A stretch of 10,723 nt of DNA, taken from Bacteroidota bacterium (lineage in GTDB: Bacteria; Bacteroidota; Bacteroidia; Bacteroidales; Bacteroidaceae). Numbering within the stretch: the stretch's first letter is position 1; each line of letters begins with the position of its first letter. This document shows positions 1 to 8,008 of this stretch, in pieces. A model generated the notes under the pieces. The model saw only the letters and a program-made list of their open reading frames with translations, did no database searches and was not told where the DNA came from. The stretch spans positions 1-10,723 of the forward strand of contig JAEXAJ010000113.1 in the NCBI GenBank assembly GCA_023458215.1, given 5' to 3'. The position numbers were made by a program, and so were the translations under genes.

Positions 1-13
1 TGAAAAATCTTTC

Positions 14-21
14 TATCTTTG
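14..21 (+). promoter_or_regulatory. Bacteroides-type -7 promoter box for the tRNA-Leu gene
   Basis: The sequence TATCTTTG matches the Bacteroides primary-sigma -7 consensus TAnnTTTG at every fixed position and lies 23 bp before the first base of the tRNA, which leaves room for a start site near 26-29 and a short 5' leader. The matching -33 TTTG element would fall left of the window, so only half of the promoter can be judged. Confidence 0.6.
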
Positions 22-44
22 CCCTCGCTTTAGAGAAAAGCCAC

Positions 45-126
45 GCGGGTGTGGCGTAATTGGCAGCCGCGCCAGACTTAGGATCTGGTGCCGAGAGGCG
101 TGTAGGTTCGAGTCCTATCACCCGCA
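45..126 (+). tRNA. tRNA-Leu (anticodon UAG)
   Basis: This is a class II tRNA of 82 nt that decodes CUN leucine codons. The acceptor stem is GCGGGTG (45-51) paired with CACCCGC (119-125), with discriminator A at 126. The anticodon stem CCAGA/TCTGG (72-76/84-88) encloses the loop CTTAGGA with anticodon TAG at 79-81. A long variable arm with a GCC/GGC stem, typical of leucine tRNAs, follows. The T arm is GTAGG/CCTAT around TTCGAGT (102-118). The 3' CCA is not encoded: the genome reads CAT after the discriminator. It looks intact and is separated from the regulator gene by a terminator, so it is not part of the sugar locus. Confidence 0.97.
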
Positions 127-160
127 CATATTACTCTAAGACAAACAACTACAAGCAATT

Positions 161-196
161 AAAAACCTCTGAGAATAACATCTCAGAGGTTTTTTT
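161..196 (+). terminator. Rho-independent terminator after tRNA-Leu, probably bidirectional
   Basis: ACCTCTGAGA (165-174) pairs perfectly with TCTCAGAGGT (181-190) across a 6-nt loop. The A run at 161-164 faces the T run at 191-196, so the stem extends further and the + strand transcript ends in a U tract. On the opposite strand the A run becomes a U tract as well, so it could act both ways. It insulates the tRNA from the regulator gene. Confidence 0.92.
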
Positions 197-231
197 ATGA
201 TATAATTGAAGCGTTCTTATAAAATATAATG

Positions 232-239
232 TATATTTG
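232..239 (+). promoter_or_regulatory. -7 promoter box for the regulator gene
   Basis: TATATTTG matches TAnnTTTG at all fixed positions. A possible -33 element, ATTG, ends at 208, which leaves a 23-bp spacer, somewhat longer than the usual 19-21 bp. A start site near 245-248 would give a leader of about 30 nt before the ATG at 279, including the purine-rich stretch 250-260. The box contains the TTG at 237 that would otherwise be an in-frame start, so it argues for the downstream ATG. Confidence 0.6.
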
Positions 240-278
240 CTTCCTAATAAAGAAAAAGAGACACTATACCATCATACT

Positions 279-3104
279 ATGACCCTTCAAAGACATATAT
301 CTTCAGTTTGTTTGTTTTTGCTGGTGACATGTTTGTCTTATGCCAATCAAAAGCCTTACATTATCAATTTCGCCCGTGATAAATACCACGCAGCCAATAA
401 AAACTGGTCCATCGGACAGGACGAAAAAGGTATTATGTATTTTGGCAATGACATCGGTCTGCTAGAATCCGACGGTATGGAGTGGGAACTCTTCCCTATG
501 CCCAACTCGCTTATTGTACGGGCTTTAGCAGTTGAATCACACCAAACGATTTATACCGGGGGTTCCGAAGAACTGGGGCGTTGGGATAGAGATCAGTCCG
601 GCAGATTGAAATATACCTCTTTAAAAGGATTGTTGCCTGCCAAAAGTTTGGATAACGAAAGCTTCTGGCGTATCTGGATAGACGGGAATAATGTCTATTT
701 TCAATCATTCAGCAACATTTATGTCTACAACCATAAGACCATGCAGAAGTTGAGTTCTCCCAAAGGATTCCTGTTACTGCTGAAAGTCAGAGACGAATAT
801 TGGGTGCAAGAGATTTATGGTTCTCTCTACCGCTTAAAAGAGGGTAAGTTAAGCAAGATCGAGGGTACCGAATTCCTCGAAGGAACCACTACCCGCGTTA
901 TCCTTCCCTACGGAAAAGATCGTTATCTTATCGGTACTTCTACCGGAGAAGTATACATATACGACCATAAGAACTTTATTTTATGGAACAACGACCTTAC
1001 CCGCCAACTAGGCGGACAAGAACTGAACTGCGGTATCTTCTGTGCCAAACGAAACACTTACTATCTAGGGACACAACTCAGTGGAGTATACGAAGTAGAT
1101 ATTCACGGCAACATACTAAACCATTTCTATTCCGCCAATTCCTTACAGAACAATACCATCCTGTCTTTATACGAAGACCATCGAAACAATATCTGGGTTG
1201 CCATGGACCGCGGTCTGGCATATATCCGCTATACAGACGGGCTAAGCTACTATCGAACCACAAACAGCGGTTCCAGTGCTGTATATGCCGCCACTTTATG
1301 GAACGGGAATTTGTTGATAGGCACCAATCAAGGAGTATATTATACTCCTCAAGAAAATGCCAATGACCTGGAAATGTTTTCTTCGCTGAAACTAATTGAA
1401 GGAACGCAAGGTCAGGTTTGGTCTTTCCAGCAGATTGACGGAAGATTATTTTGCGGACATAACAACGGGTTGCTTGAAATACATCCGAATTTCAGCATTA
1501 AGCATTTATATCGGATCAATAGCGGGGTATTCCGGATACTGGAAGCTAGCATTAACGATAAACAGATTCAGATCATTATTACATACAACAAACTATACAT
1601 CGTCAATAAGGAAACCGGGCAGGTAAATACCATGCAACAAATTACCGACCCGATCAGTGATGCCGAAGTAGACCATTTAGGAAATATATGGCTGGAGACT
1701 GTCAGCCGGGGCATCTATAAATGCCGCCTCAATGAAGAGATGAATGCTTTCCGCTACTATACTTATTACGGAAACGAAAAAGAGAAAGAACTACCTGTCC
1801 ACCTACAAGTATATAAAGTAAGCGGACGTATTATCTTCTTGGGAGATAATCGCTTCTTTTCATACAATGAAACGAGTGATAACCTGCAACCCAATCCGCT
1901 CTTAAACGAATGCTTCAAGAATGTAAAAGGCCTCAAGCGAATGGTACCCGTCAATAGTCAAGAAAGTTGGGCAATCAGCAGTTCCTCTGTTTACCGTTTC
2001 TTCTATGACGGCTATATAGCGCGCATCAAAGAAGCCTATAATGTAGAAGCGGACAACCTATCGCTTATTACAGCTTTCGAAAACATATCTATACTCAATG
2101 ATTCGCTTTCACTTGTATGCCTGGACGCCGGATTTATACTTCATAATTCCAGGCACAGTAAACAACAAAGCGTACAGATTGCTGCCCCTAATCTGGAATT
2201 TGTACATACCGGAAGAGACTTGAACAGTGGTTATGCCGAGCTCAACAAGCATATCCAAATCCCCTACGAAGACAACACCGTTACCGTCGGCTTCTCCGTG
2301 AACGATGCTTTCGCAGGAAGCCTGTTTGTAGAGTATCTGCTGGAAGAAGTAGACAATACCTGGAGCCAGCCCGAGTTGCGAAATAGCGTTTCGTATGCCC
2401 GTCTGCCACAAGGTACATACACTTTGCGTATTCGCGCCACGGACGGACTGAATAATTACTCTCCCGATACTATTGTGCGTTTTGAGATATTACCTCCTTG
2501 GTATCGCACCATCTGGTGGTACCTCATTTGTTGCTTTTTGACTATCCTGGCTCTATTCATCACCTTCCGGCTAATGAAGAAGCGGCTTCAAACCAAGCAT
2601 CTCAGACGCATGAAAGCTCAGGAAGCAGCACACCTACGTACATTGAACGAGCAGTTGCAGAATGAAATAGAAGAAAAGAATGCCGAAATCTTCACGCAGA
2701 CCTCATTCATCATCCGTAAGAATGAACTTATCTTGAAACTGAAAGAAATTGTAGATGAAGTTTGCACCAAGAATACTCAGAAGGCATTGATTCCTCTCTA
2801 TCAGAAAATCAATAATCTGCTAACCAACAACCTCGATACGGAGGACGATTGGAAAATGTTCCTGATTAAATTCGAGCAGAAGCACCATAACTTCTTCAAG
2901 ACGCTGAAAGAATCATACCCCCTACTGACCACTAACGACTTGCGCCTCTGCGCCTGCCTCAAGCTGAATATGGATACCAAAGATATCGCTTCTTTGATGA
3001 ACCTCTCGGTACGGGCTGTAGAGAACAACCGCTATCGCCTGCGCAAGAAACTCAATTTACAACCCAACCAAAACCTGAATGAGTTCTTTTTAACTATTGA
3101 CTGA
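279..3104 (+). CDS. Membrane-spanning one-component regulator: periplasmic beta-propeller and Y_Y_Y sensor with cytoplasmic LuxR-type HTH
   Basis: A 941-residue sugar-sensing transcription factor, probably the activator of the susC-susD genes that follow. Residues 1 to about 23 are a signal peptide or signal anchor (ISSVCLFLLVTCLSYA). Residues from about 30 to 630 hold Reg_prop-type beta-propeller repeats, for example ILSLYEDHRNNIWVAMDRG and NLLIGTNQGVYYT. A Y_Y_Y domain follows at about 640-740 (YLLEEVDNTWSQ, then YARLPQGTYTLRIRATD). A transmembrane helix lies at about 745-763, then a coiled coil at about 765-830, then a LuxR/GerE-like helix-turn-helix at 881-927 (LTTNDLRLCACLKLNMDTKD, then IASLMNLSVRAVENNRYRLR). 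Propeller plus Y_Y_Y is the sensor of Bacteroides hybrid two-component systems, but no His-kinase, ATPase or receiver domain is present, so it works like the membrane-bound activator SusR. The ATG at 279 is chosen because it begins a good signal peptide; the in-frame TTG at 237 lies inside a promoter box. Codons look more AT-rich than in the downstream genes. The ligand is unknown. Confidence 0.9.
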   Translation: MTLQRHISSVCLFLLVTCLSYANQKPYIINFARDKYHAANKNWSIGQDEKGIMYFGNDIGLLESDGMEWELFPMPNSLIVRALAVESHQTIYTGGSEELGRWDRDQSGRLKYTSLKGLLPAKSLDNESFWRIWIDGNNVYFQSFSNIYVYNHKTMQKLSSPKGFLLLLKVRDEYWVQEIYGSLYRLKEGKLSKIEGTEFLEGTTTRVILPYGKDRYLIGTSTGEVYIYDHKNFILWNNDLTRQLGGQELNCGIFCAKRNTYYLGTQLSGVYEVDIHGNILNHFYSANSLQNNTILSLYEDHRNNIWVAMDRGLAYIRYTDGLSYYRTTNSGSSAVYAATLWNGNLLIGTNQGVYYTPQENANDLEMFSSLKLIEGTQGQVWSFQQIDGRLFCGHNNGLLEIHPNFSIKHLYRINSGVFRILEASINDKQIQIIITYNKLYIVNKETGQVNTMQQITDPISDAEVDHLGNIWLETVSRGIYKCRLNEEMNAFRYYTYYGNEKEKELPVHLQVYKVSGRIIFLGDNRFFSYNETSDNLQPNPLLNECFKNVKGLKRMVPVNSQESWAISSSSVYRFFYDGYIARIKEAYNVEADNLSLITAFENISILNDSLSLVCLDAGFILHNSRHSKQQSVQIAAPNLEFVHTGRDLNSGYAELNKHIQIPYEDNTVTVGFSVNDAFAGSLFVEYLLEEVDNTWSQPELRNSVSYARLPQGTYTLRIRATDGLNNYSPDTIVRFEILPPWYRTIWWYLICCFLTILALFITFRLMKKRLQTKHLRRMKAQEAAHLRTLNEQLQNEIEEKNAEIFTQTSFIIRKNELILKLKEIVDEVCTKNTQKALIPLYQKINNLLTNNLDTEDDWKMFLIKFEQKHHNFFKTLKESYPLLTTNDLRLCACLKLNMDTKDIASLMNLSVRAVENNRYRLRKKLNLQPNQNLNEFFLTID

Positions 3105-3126
3105 CATCTTTTTCTCTTTTTATTTG
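3096..3126 (+). promoter_or_regulatory. Candidate promoter for the susC-susD transcript
   Basis: ATTG at 3096-3099 and TTTATTTG at 3119-3126 resemble the Bacteroides -33 (TTTG) and -7 (TAnnTTTG) elements, with one mismatch in each and the preferred 19-bp spacing. The -33 element sits within the last codons of the regulator gene. A start near 3133 would leave 11 nt before the ATG at 3144 but about 44 nt before the ATG at 3177, which favours the latter. No obvious dyad operator for the regulator is seen in this 72-bp gap. The call is a pattern match only. Confidence 0.4.
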
Positions 3127-3176
3127 TTCAATGCATTATTTAGATGAATTATCAACCTAAACTAAAATTTAATGCA

Positions 3177-6100
3177 ATGAAGAGAGAATTGTATCTTCCA
3201 TTAAAGAAGGCCTCTTGGCTCAAAGATCTATTGTTGACGGCCTGCCTACTGATAGCGGCAGTGCCTGCTTTCGCACAGACAAAGACTGTAACAGGTACCG
3301 TAACCGATATGCTGGGTGACCCGCTTATCGGAGCATCTGTATTGGTACAAGGGACTTCCAACGGTGTAATTACTGATATAGACGGTAAATACTCCATCCA
3401 AGTAACACCTGAAAACACATTGGAGTTCTCCTATGTAGGTATGGTGAAACAAGCTATCAAAGTTGGCAATCAGTCGGTAATCGATGTCCAGTTAAAGGAC
3501 GACTCGAATATGCTGGCGGAGACTGTAGTCATTGGTTACGGTAGCGCTAAGAAACGTGACTTGACGGGTTCTATTACAAACATTAAGGGGGACGAAATTG
3601 CCAATATGCCGTCTACCAACCCTCTGTCTTCACTACAAGGAAAAGTAGCGGGCGTACAAATCGTAAATAACGGACGTGCCGGTGATGACCCCGAAATCCG
3701 TATCCGTGGCACAAACTCCATCAACGGATACAAGCCATTGTACATTGTAGACGGATTGTTCAATGACAACATCAACTTCCTGAATCCCGAGGACATCGAG
3801 TCCATGGAGATTCTGAAAGACCCTTCCTCACTCGCCATCTTCGGTGTACGAGGAGCCAATGGTGTAATTATCATTACCACGAAGAAAGCCAAAGAAGGGC
3901 AGACCCGGGTAAACATCAACACTTCTTTCGGATGGAAGTCGGTTGTAGATAAGATTAAGCTGACCGATGCGTCGCAATTCAAGGAATTATATAACGAGCA
4001 ACTAGCCAACCAAGGGAACGAGGCTTTCAATTTCGCTCCTTGGACCGCCAATACCGATTGGCAGGATGAAATCTTCCAAACCGGTTTTATTACCAACAAT
4101 AACATCAGTATCACCGGTGCATCGCAGAAACATAGTTTCTACCTCGGTGTGGGTTATGCTTACGAACAAGGCAACATCAAGCATGAGAAGTTCAGCAAGG
4201 TGACTATCAATGCCAGCAATGAATTTAAGATTACCCCCGACTTAAAGGTAGGATTCCAGTTCAATGGAGCACGTATGTTGCCCGCCGATGCCAAGCAAGT
4301 ATTGAATGCTATCCGAGCCACTCCCGTAGCACCCGTATTTAATGAAGAATACGGACTTTACACCGCATTGCCCGACTTCCAGAAAGCCCAGCTCAATAAC
4401 CCGATGGTAGACGTCGAACTAAAGGCAAACACCACCAAAGCAGTGAACTACCGTGCTTCGGGAAGCCTCTACGGAGAATGGAACTTCCTGGAACATTTCT
4501 CTGCCCGTGCCACTTTCTCCATGGATTATGGTACGAACGACGGCAGAACCTACCTGCCTGTTTTGAAGGTTTATGACCATACCGTAGCCGGCAACGTAGC
4601 CACACTGGGAACGGGCAAGACCGAAGTGAGCCAGTTTAAACAAGACGAAACCAAGGTACAGAGCGACTATGTATTGACCTATACCAACAGTTTCGACGAA
4701 GGTAAACATAACCTGACCGCCACTGCCGGTTTCACCACCTACTACAACTCACTGAGCAGACTGGATGGTGCCCGCAAGCAAGGCGTAGGGCTTGTCATCC
4801 CCGATAATTCGGACAAATGGTTCGTCAGCATCGGCGATGCCGCAACAGCTACCAACGGAAGTACTCAATGGGAGCGCACCACGGTCAGTATGTTGGCACG
4901 TGTCATTTACAACTACCAAAGCAAGTATCTGCTGAATGCCTCGTTCCGTCGCGACGGTTCATCGGCTTTCTCGTACACGGGCAATCAATGGCAGAACTTC
5001 TACTCCGTGGGCTTAGGCTGGCTGATGAGTGAAGAAGAGTGGATGAAGGGCATCGAGTGGCTGGACATGTTGAAGTTGAAAGGATCATGGGGTACACTGG
5101 GGAACCAAAACCTTGCCACCGCCTATCCGGCAGAACCGCTGCTTCAGAATGCTTACTCTGCCGTATTCGGCAAACCATCCATCATCTATCCCGGTTATCA
5201 GTTGGCATACCTGCCTAATCCTAACCTGCGTTGGGAGAAAGTAGAAGCTTGGGAAGCCGGTTTCGAAACGAATATGCTAAGCAACCGATTGCACTTCGAG
5301 GGGGTATACTACAAGAAAAATACCAAAGACCTGCTGGCCGAAGTTCCGGGTATATCAGGCACCATTCCGGGCATCGGCAACTTGGGTTCGATACGCAACA
5401 GCGGTGTGGAACTGGCTGCTACCTGGCGCGACCGGATAGGCGACTGGGGTTACTCCGTAAGTGCCAACCTGACTACAATCAGCAATAAGGTAGAAAGCCT
5501 CGTTCAAGAGGGCTACTCCATCATTGCCGGCGACAAGAGCCAAAGCTATACCATGGCAGGCTACCCCATCGGTTACTTCTATGGATACAAGGTAGACGGC
5601 ATCTACCAGTCGGAAACTGATATCAAAAACTCTCCGAAGAATACACTGGCTACTGTAACGCCGGGCGACTTGAAGTTCAAGGATGTGAACGGTGATGGCG
5701 AAATCACTCCCGAAGACCGTACCATGATTGGTAATCCTACACCGAACGTAACTTATGGCTTCACACTCGGCGTAGATTATAAAGGTTGGGAACTGAATGT
5801 AGAGATGATGGGGCAAAGCGGCAATCAGATATATCGCACTTGGGATAACTACAACTTCGCACAGTTCAACTATCTGGCTCAGCGTATGGACCGCTGGCAT
5901 GGCGAGGGAACTTCCAACACCCAACCGTTACTGAATACCAAGCACTCCATCAACTTCCTGAACTCTGAATATTATATAGAAGACGGTTCGTTCTTCCGTA
6001 TCCGCAACGTGCAGTTGGCTTATTCGTTCGACAAAGCACTGATAGCTAAAGTAGGTTTGCAGGCATTGAAGCTCTATGCCAACATCCAAAACCTGAAGAC

Positions 6101-6221
6101 CTGGAAGCACAATACGGGATATACACCCGAAATAGGTGGTTCGGCTATCTCCTTCGGAACGGATAATGGAACTTATCCTGTACCGGCTATCTATACTTTT
6201 GGTATTAACTTAACTTTCTAA
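3177..6221 (+). CDS. SusC/RagA-family TonB-dependent outer-membrane transporter
   Basis: A 1014-residue outer-membrane beta-barrel that imports oligosaccharide using the TonB-ExbBD proton-motive system and pairs with the SusD-like lid encoded 11 bp downstream. A signal peptide of about 33 residues ends at PAFA-QTK. A CarboxypepD_reg-like beta-sandwich follows at about 36-108 (VTGTVTDMLGDPLIGASVLV). Next come a TonB-box-like ETVVIGYG at 115-122 and the plug domain at about 125-238, with the SusC-family signatures PLYIVDGLF and DIESMEILKDPSSLAIFG. The rest is the barrel, ending in an aromatic C-terminal Phe (YTFGINLTF). A calcium-loop-like DVNGDGEITPED occurs at 836-847, common in this family. 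There is no N-terminal STN domain, so it does not signal to an anti-sigma factor, consistent with control by the adjacent SusR-like regulator. An in-frame ATG at 3144 would add 11 residues; 3177 is preferred because of the signal-peptide start and the likely promoter position. Substrate is not readable from sequence. Confidence 0.95.
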   Translation: MKRELYLPLKKASWLKDLLLTACLLIAAVPAFAQTKTVTGTVTDMLGDPLIGASVLVQGTSNGVITDIDGKYSIQVTPENTLEFSYVGMVKQAIKVGNQSVIDVQLKDDSNMLAETVVIGYGSAKKRDLTGSITNIKGDEIANMPSTNPLSSLQGKVAGVQIVNNGRAGDDPEIRIRGTNSINGYKPLYIVDGLFNDNINFLNPEDIESMEILKDPSSLAIFGVRGANGVIIITTKKAKEGQTRVNINTSFGWKSVVDKIKLTDASQFKELYNEQLANQGNEAFNFAPWTANTDWQDEIFQTGFITNNNISITGASQKHSFYLGVGYAYEQGNIKHEKFSKVTINASNEFKITPDLKVGFQFNGARMLPADAKQVLNAIRATPVAPVFNEEYGLYTALPDFQKAQLNNPMVDVELKANTTKAVNYRASGSLYGEWNFLEHFSARATFSMDYGTNDGRTYLPVLKVYDHTVAGNVATLGTGKTEVSQFKQDETKVQSDYVLTYTNSFDEGKHNLTATAGFTTYYNSLSRLDGARKQGVGLVIPDNSDKWFVSIGDAATATNGSTQWERTTVSMLARVIYNYQSKYLLNASFRRDGSSAFSYTGNQWQNFYSVGLGWLMSEEEWMKGIEWLDMLKLKGSWGTLGNQNLATAYPAEPLLQNAYSAVFGKPSIIYPGYQLAYLPNPNLRWEKVEAWEAGFETNMLSNRLHFEGVYYKKNTKDLLAEVPGISGTIPGIGNLGSIRNSGVELAATWRDRIGDWGYSVSANLTTISNKVESLVQEGYSIIAGDKSQSYTMAGYPIGYFYGYKVDGIYQSETDIKNSPKNTLATVTPGDLKFKDVNGDGEITPEDRTMIGNPTPNVTYGFTLGVDYKGWELNVEMMGQSGNQIYRTWDNYNFAQFNYLAQRMDRWHGEGTSNTQPLLNTKHSINFLNSEYYIEDGSFFRIRNVQLAYSFDKALIAKVGLQALKLYANIQNLKTWKHNTGYTPEIGGSAISFGTDNGTYPVPAIYTFGINLTF

Positions 6222-6232
6222 CAAGAATTAAT

Positions 6233-7765
6233 ATGAAACTAAGAAACTATATACTATCGGCTCTCATGGCGGGCGCCACAAGCCTTGCCCTGACCTCATG
6301 CAACGACTTCCTGGATCGTAGTCCGCAGGGACAGTTCACTGAGGACGACAACCCGAATGCGCTGGTTGACGGTAAGATATACAATGTATATACCATGATG
6401 CGTAACTACAACATTACCGCAGGTATCCCTGCCTTCGCCATCGAAGTATTCCGAAGCGAAGACGCCGAGAAAGGCAGTACCGTGAGCGACGGTTCGGATG
6501 TGGCCGAGATGTACGACGACTTTGTCTACACTCCTACCAACGGCCTGCTGGGTGCTTACTGGAATCAGAACTACGCCGTTATTTTCCAGTGCAACGATAT
6601 CCTTGCTTCCATTGCCGAAGCCGAAGCGGCAGGCAAACTGACGGAGAATGACCGCCGCAACCGGGGCGAAGCCAGCTTCTTCCGTGCTTATTGCTACTTC
6701 AACCTGGTACGTGCCTTCGGTGAGGTGCCACTTATCACGTTTAAAGTAAACGAATCATCGGATGCCAACCTGCCCAAAACAACTGCGGACAAGCTCTACG
6801 AGCAAATAGACAAGGACCTTACGGATGCCGAATCGTTGTTGCCCAAGAGCTGGGACCCTGAATTCACAGGCAGACTGACTTGGGGTGCCGCCCGTTCGTT
6901 GCACGCCCGCACCTACATGATGCGTAGCGACTGGAACAATATGTATACGGCTGCCACAGATGTGATGAAGAGCAATATTTATAACTTGAATACCGCTTAC
7001 GACAAGATTTTCACCGAAGAAGGCGAGAACTCCGGCGGCTCTGTATTTGAGCTGCAATGCACCGCTACGGCTGCCATGCCGCAGAGCACTACTATAGGTA
7101 GCCAGTGGGCCGAAGTGCAAGGTGTGCGCGGTGCCGACAAGTGGGACTTGGGCTGGGGCTGGAATATGGCCACCAAGTTGCTGTACGATGCTTTCGAGCC
7201 GGGTGACCCCCGTCGTGACGCTACCCTGCTCTACTTCCGCCACAACGACAGCGATCCTATCACCCCCGAAAACACCAATGCACCCTACGGCGAATCTCCC
7301 GTATCGCAAGCCATGGGATTTGCTTTCAACAAGAAGGCTTATACCGATCCTGCCATGCGCCGTGAGTTTTCAAACAAGGGCTTTTGGGTGAACATTCGCC
7401 TGATACGCTATGCTGACGTGGTGCTGATGGCCGCCGAATCTGCCAACGAATTGGGAAAAACAGGCGAAGCCAATGCCGACCTTGAGATGGTGAGAGCTCG
7501 TGCAAGGGGTAGTAACCCGAACATCCTCCCCAAAGTCACTTCACTCGATCAGAACGTGCTGCGAGATGCCATTCGTCACGAACGCCGGGTAGAATTGGGT
7601 ATGGAACCGGGTAGATTCTACGACTTGGTACGCTGGGGCATCGCCTCCGATGTGTTGCATGCCGCAGGAAAAGTAAATTATCAGCCTAAGAATGCCTTGC
7701 TGCCTCTGCCGCAAACTGAGATTGACAAGTCAAAAGGAGTGTTGGTACAAAACCCGAACTATTGA
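6233..7765 (+). CDS. SusD/RagB-family glycan-binding outer-membrane lipoprotein
   Basis: A 510-residue surface lipoprotein that binds the glycan and caps the SusC barrel. The N-terminus is a lipoprotein signal (MKLRNYILSALMAG...) with lipobox LTSC and lipidated Cys23, followed by NDFLDRSPQGQ, the family's usual opening. The SusD N-terminal domain includes the TPR-like signature RAYCYFNLVRAFGEVPLIT at 151-169. The C-terminal SusD domain includes LIRYADVVLMAAESANELG (390-408), RHERRVELGMEPGRFYDLVR (448-467) and the closing LLPLPQTEIDKSKG (489-502). Length is normal for the family. It starts 11 bp after the susC stop, with no terminator between, so the two are co-transcribed. Aromatic residues that could stack on sugar, such as the W304/W308/W310 cluster, are present, but the binding site cannot be assigned without a structure. 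Confidence 0.95.
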   Translation: MKLRNYILSALMAGATSLALTSCNDFLDRSPQGQFTEDDNPNALVDGKIYNVYTMMRNYNITAGIPAFAIEVFRSEDAEKGSTVSDGSDVAEMYDDFVYTPTNGLLGAYWNQNYAVIFQCNDILASIAEAEAAGKLTENDRRNRGEASFFRAYCYFNLVRAFGEVPLITFKVNESSDANLPKTTADKLYEQIDKDLTDAESLLPKSWDPEFTGRLTWGAARSLHARTYMMRSDWNNMYTAATDVMKSNIYNLNTAYDKIFTEEGENSGGSVFELQCTATAAMPQSTTIGSQWAEVQGVRGADKWDLGWGWNMATKLLYDAFEPGDPRRDATLLYFRHNDSDPITPENTNAPYGESPVSQAMGFAFNKKAYTDPAMRREFSNKGFWVNIRLIRYADVVLMAAESANELGKTGEANADLEMVRARARGSNPNILPKVTSLDQNVLRDAIRHERRVELGMEPGRFYDLVRWGIASDVLHAAGKVNYQPKNALLPLPQTEIDKSKGVLVQNPNY

Positions 7766-7856
7766 TCGGTCGAATTCTGAAAAGAAATGGATTAAATAAA
7801 GAGGTATTGATTCATCGGACTGACGTTAGTTATAATAGTTCAATTGATAAACAGGT

Positions 7857-7900
7857 GTATCTTAAGCTCCTCTCCTTACAGGCGAAGGAGTTTAAGATAC
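7857..7900 (+). terminator. Long stem-loop after susD; possible terminator or transcript-end stabiliser
   Basis: GTATCTTAAGCTCC (7857-7870) pairs with GGAGTTTAAGATAC (7887-7900), 14 pairs including one G-T wobble, with a 16-nt loop. A second, mutually exclusive inner pairing CTCCTT/AAGGAG (7872-7877 with 7885-7890) is also possible. It begins 91 nt after the susD stop. No U tract follows (TAATTCATC), so it is not a classical intrinsic terminator. It may instead protect the susCD message 3' end, or allow partial read-through into the GH3 gene. Confidence 0.45.
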
Positions 7901-7959
7901 TAATTCATCAGGCCGTTATTGATTAGTTATTCGCAGCTGTGACACACCAATCATAGTGC

Positions 7960-7992
7960 TTTGATTATCAGCACCTTTATACTTTACATTTC
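7960..7992 (+). promoter_or_regulatory. Weak candidate promoter for the GH3 gene
   Basis: TTTG at 7960-7963 and TACATTTC at 7985-7992, separated by 21 bp, resemble the Bacteroides -33 and -7 elements with one mismatch in the latter. If real, transcription would begin near 8000 and place the whole 22-bp repeat array in a 5' leader of about 220 nt. The region is AT-rich, so chance matches are likely. I found no better TAnnTTTG match between the array and the GH3 start. Confidence 0.22.
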
Positions 7993-8008
7993 TTTATTTA
8001 AAATAAAG
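7992..8008 (+). repeat. 17-bp palindrome leading into the repeat array
   Basis: CTTTATTT (7992-7999) and AAATAAAG (8001-8008) are perfect inverted copies around a single A. The right arm overlaps the opening AATAAAG of the first 22-bp repeat unit, so the array is preceded by one inverted copy of its heptamer. This could be a regulator half-site arrangement or simple AT-rich symmetry. Confidence 0.6.

Noticed and set aside
45..126. tRNA-Leu as integration site of a genomic island carrying the locus
   Set aside because: No direct repeat of the tRNA 3' end and no integrase gene were seen in the window; a strong terminator separates the tRNA from the sugar genes.
983..1366. 127-codon + strand frame inside the regulator gene
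   Set aside because: It is a +1-type overlapping frame within the propeller region and lacks any recognisable domain or start context.
3536..4114. Long open frame on the minus strand inside the susC gene (192 codons), and similar ones at 5355-5924 and 6755-7309
   Set aside because: They lie wholly antisense to well-supported genes, have low-complexity or odd composition and match no family I recognise; they are shadow frames.
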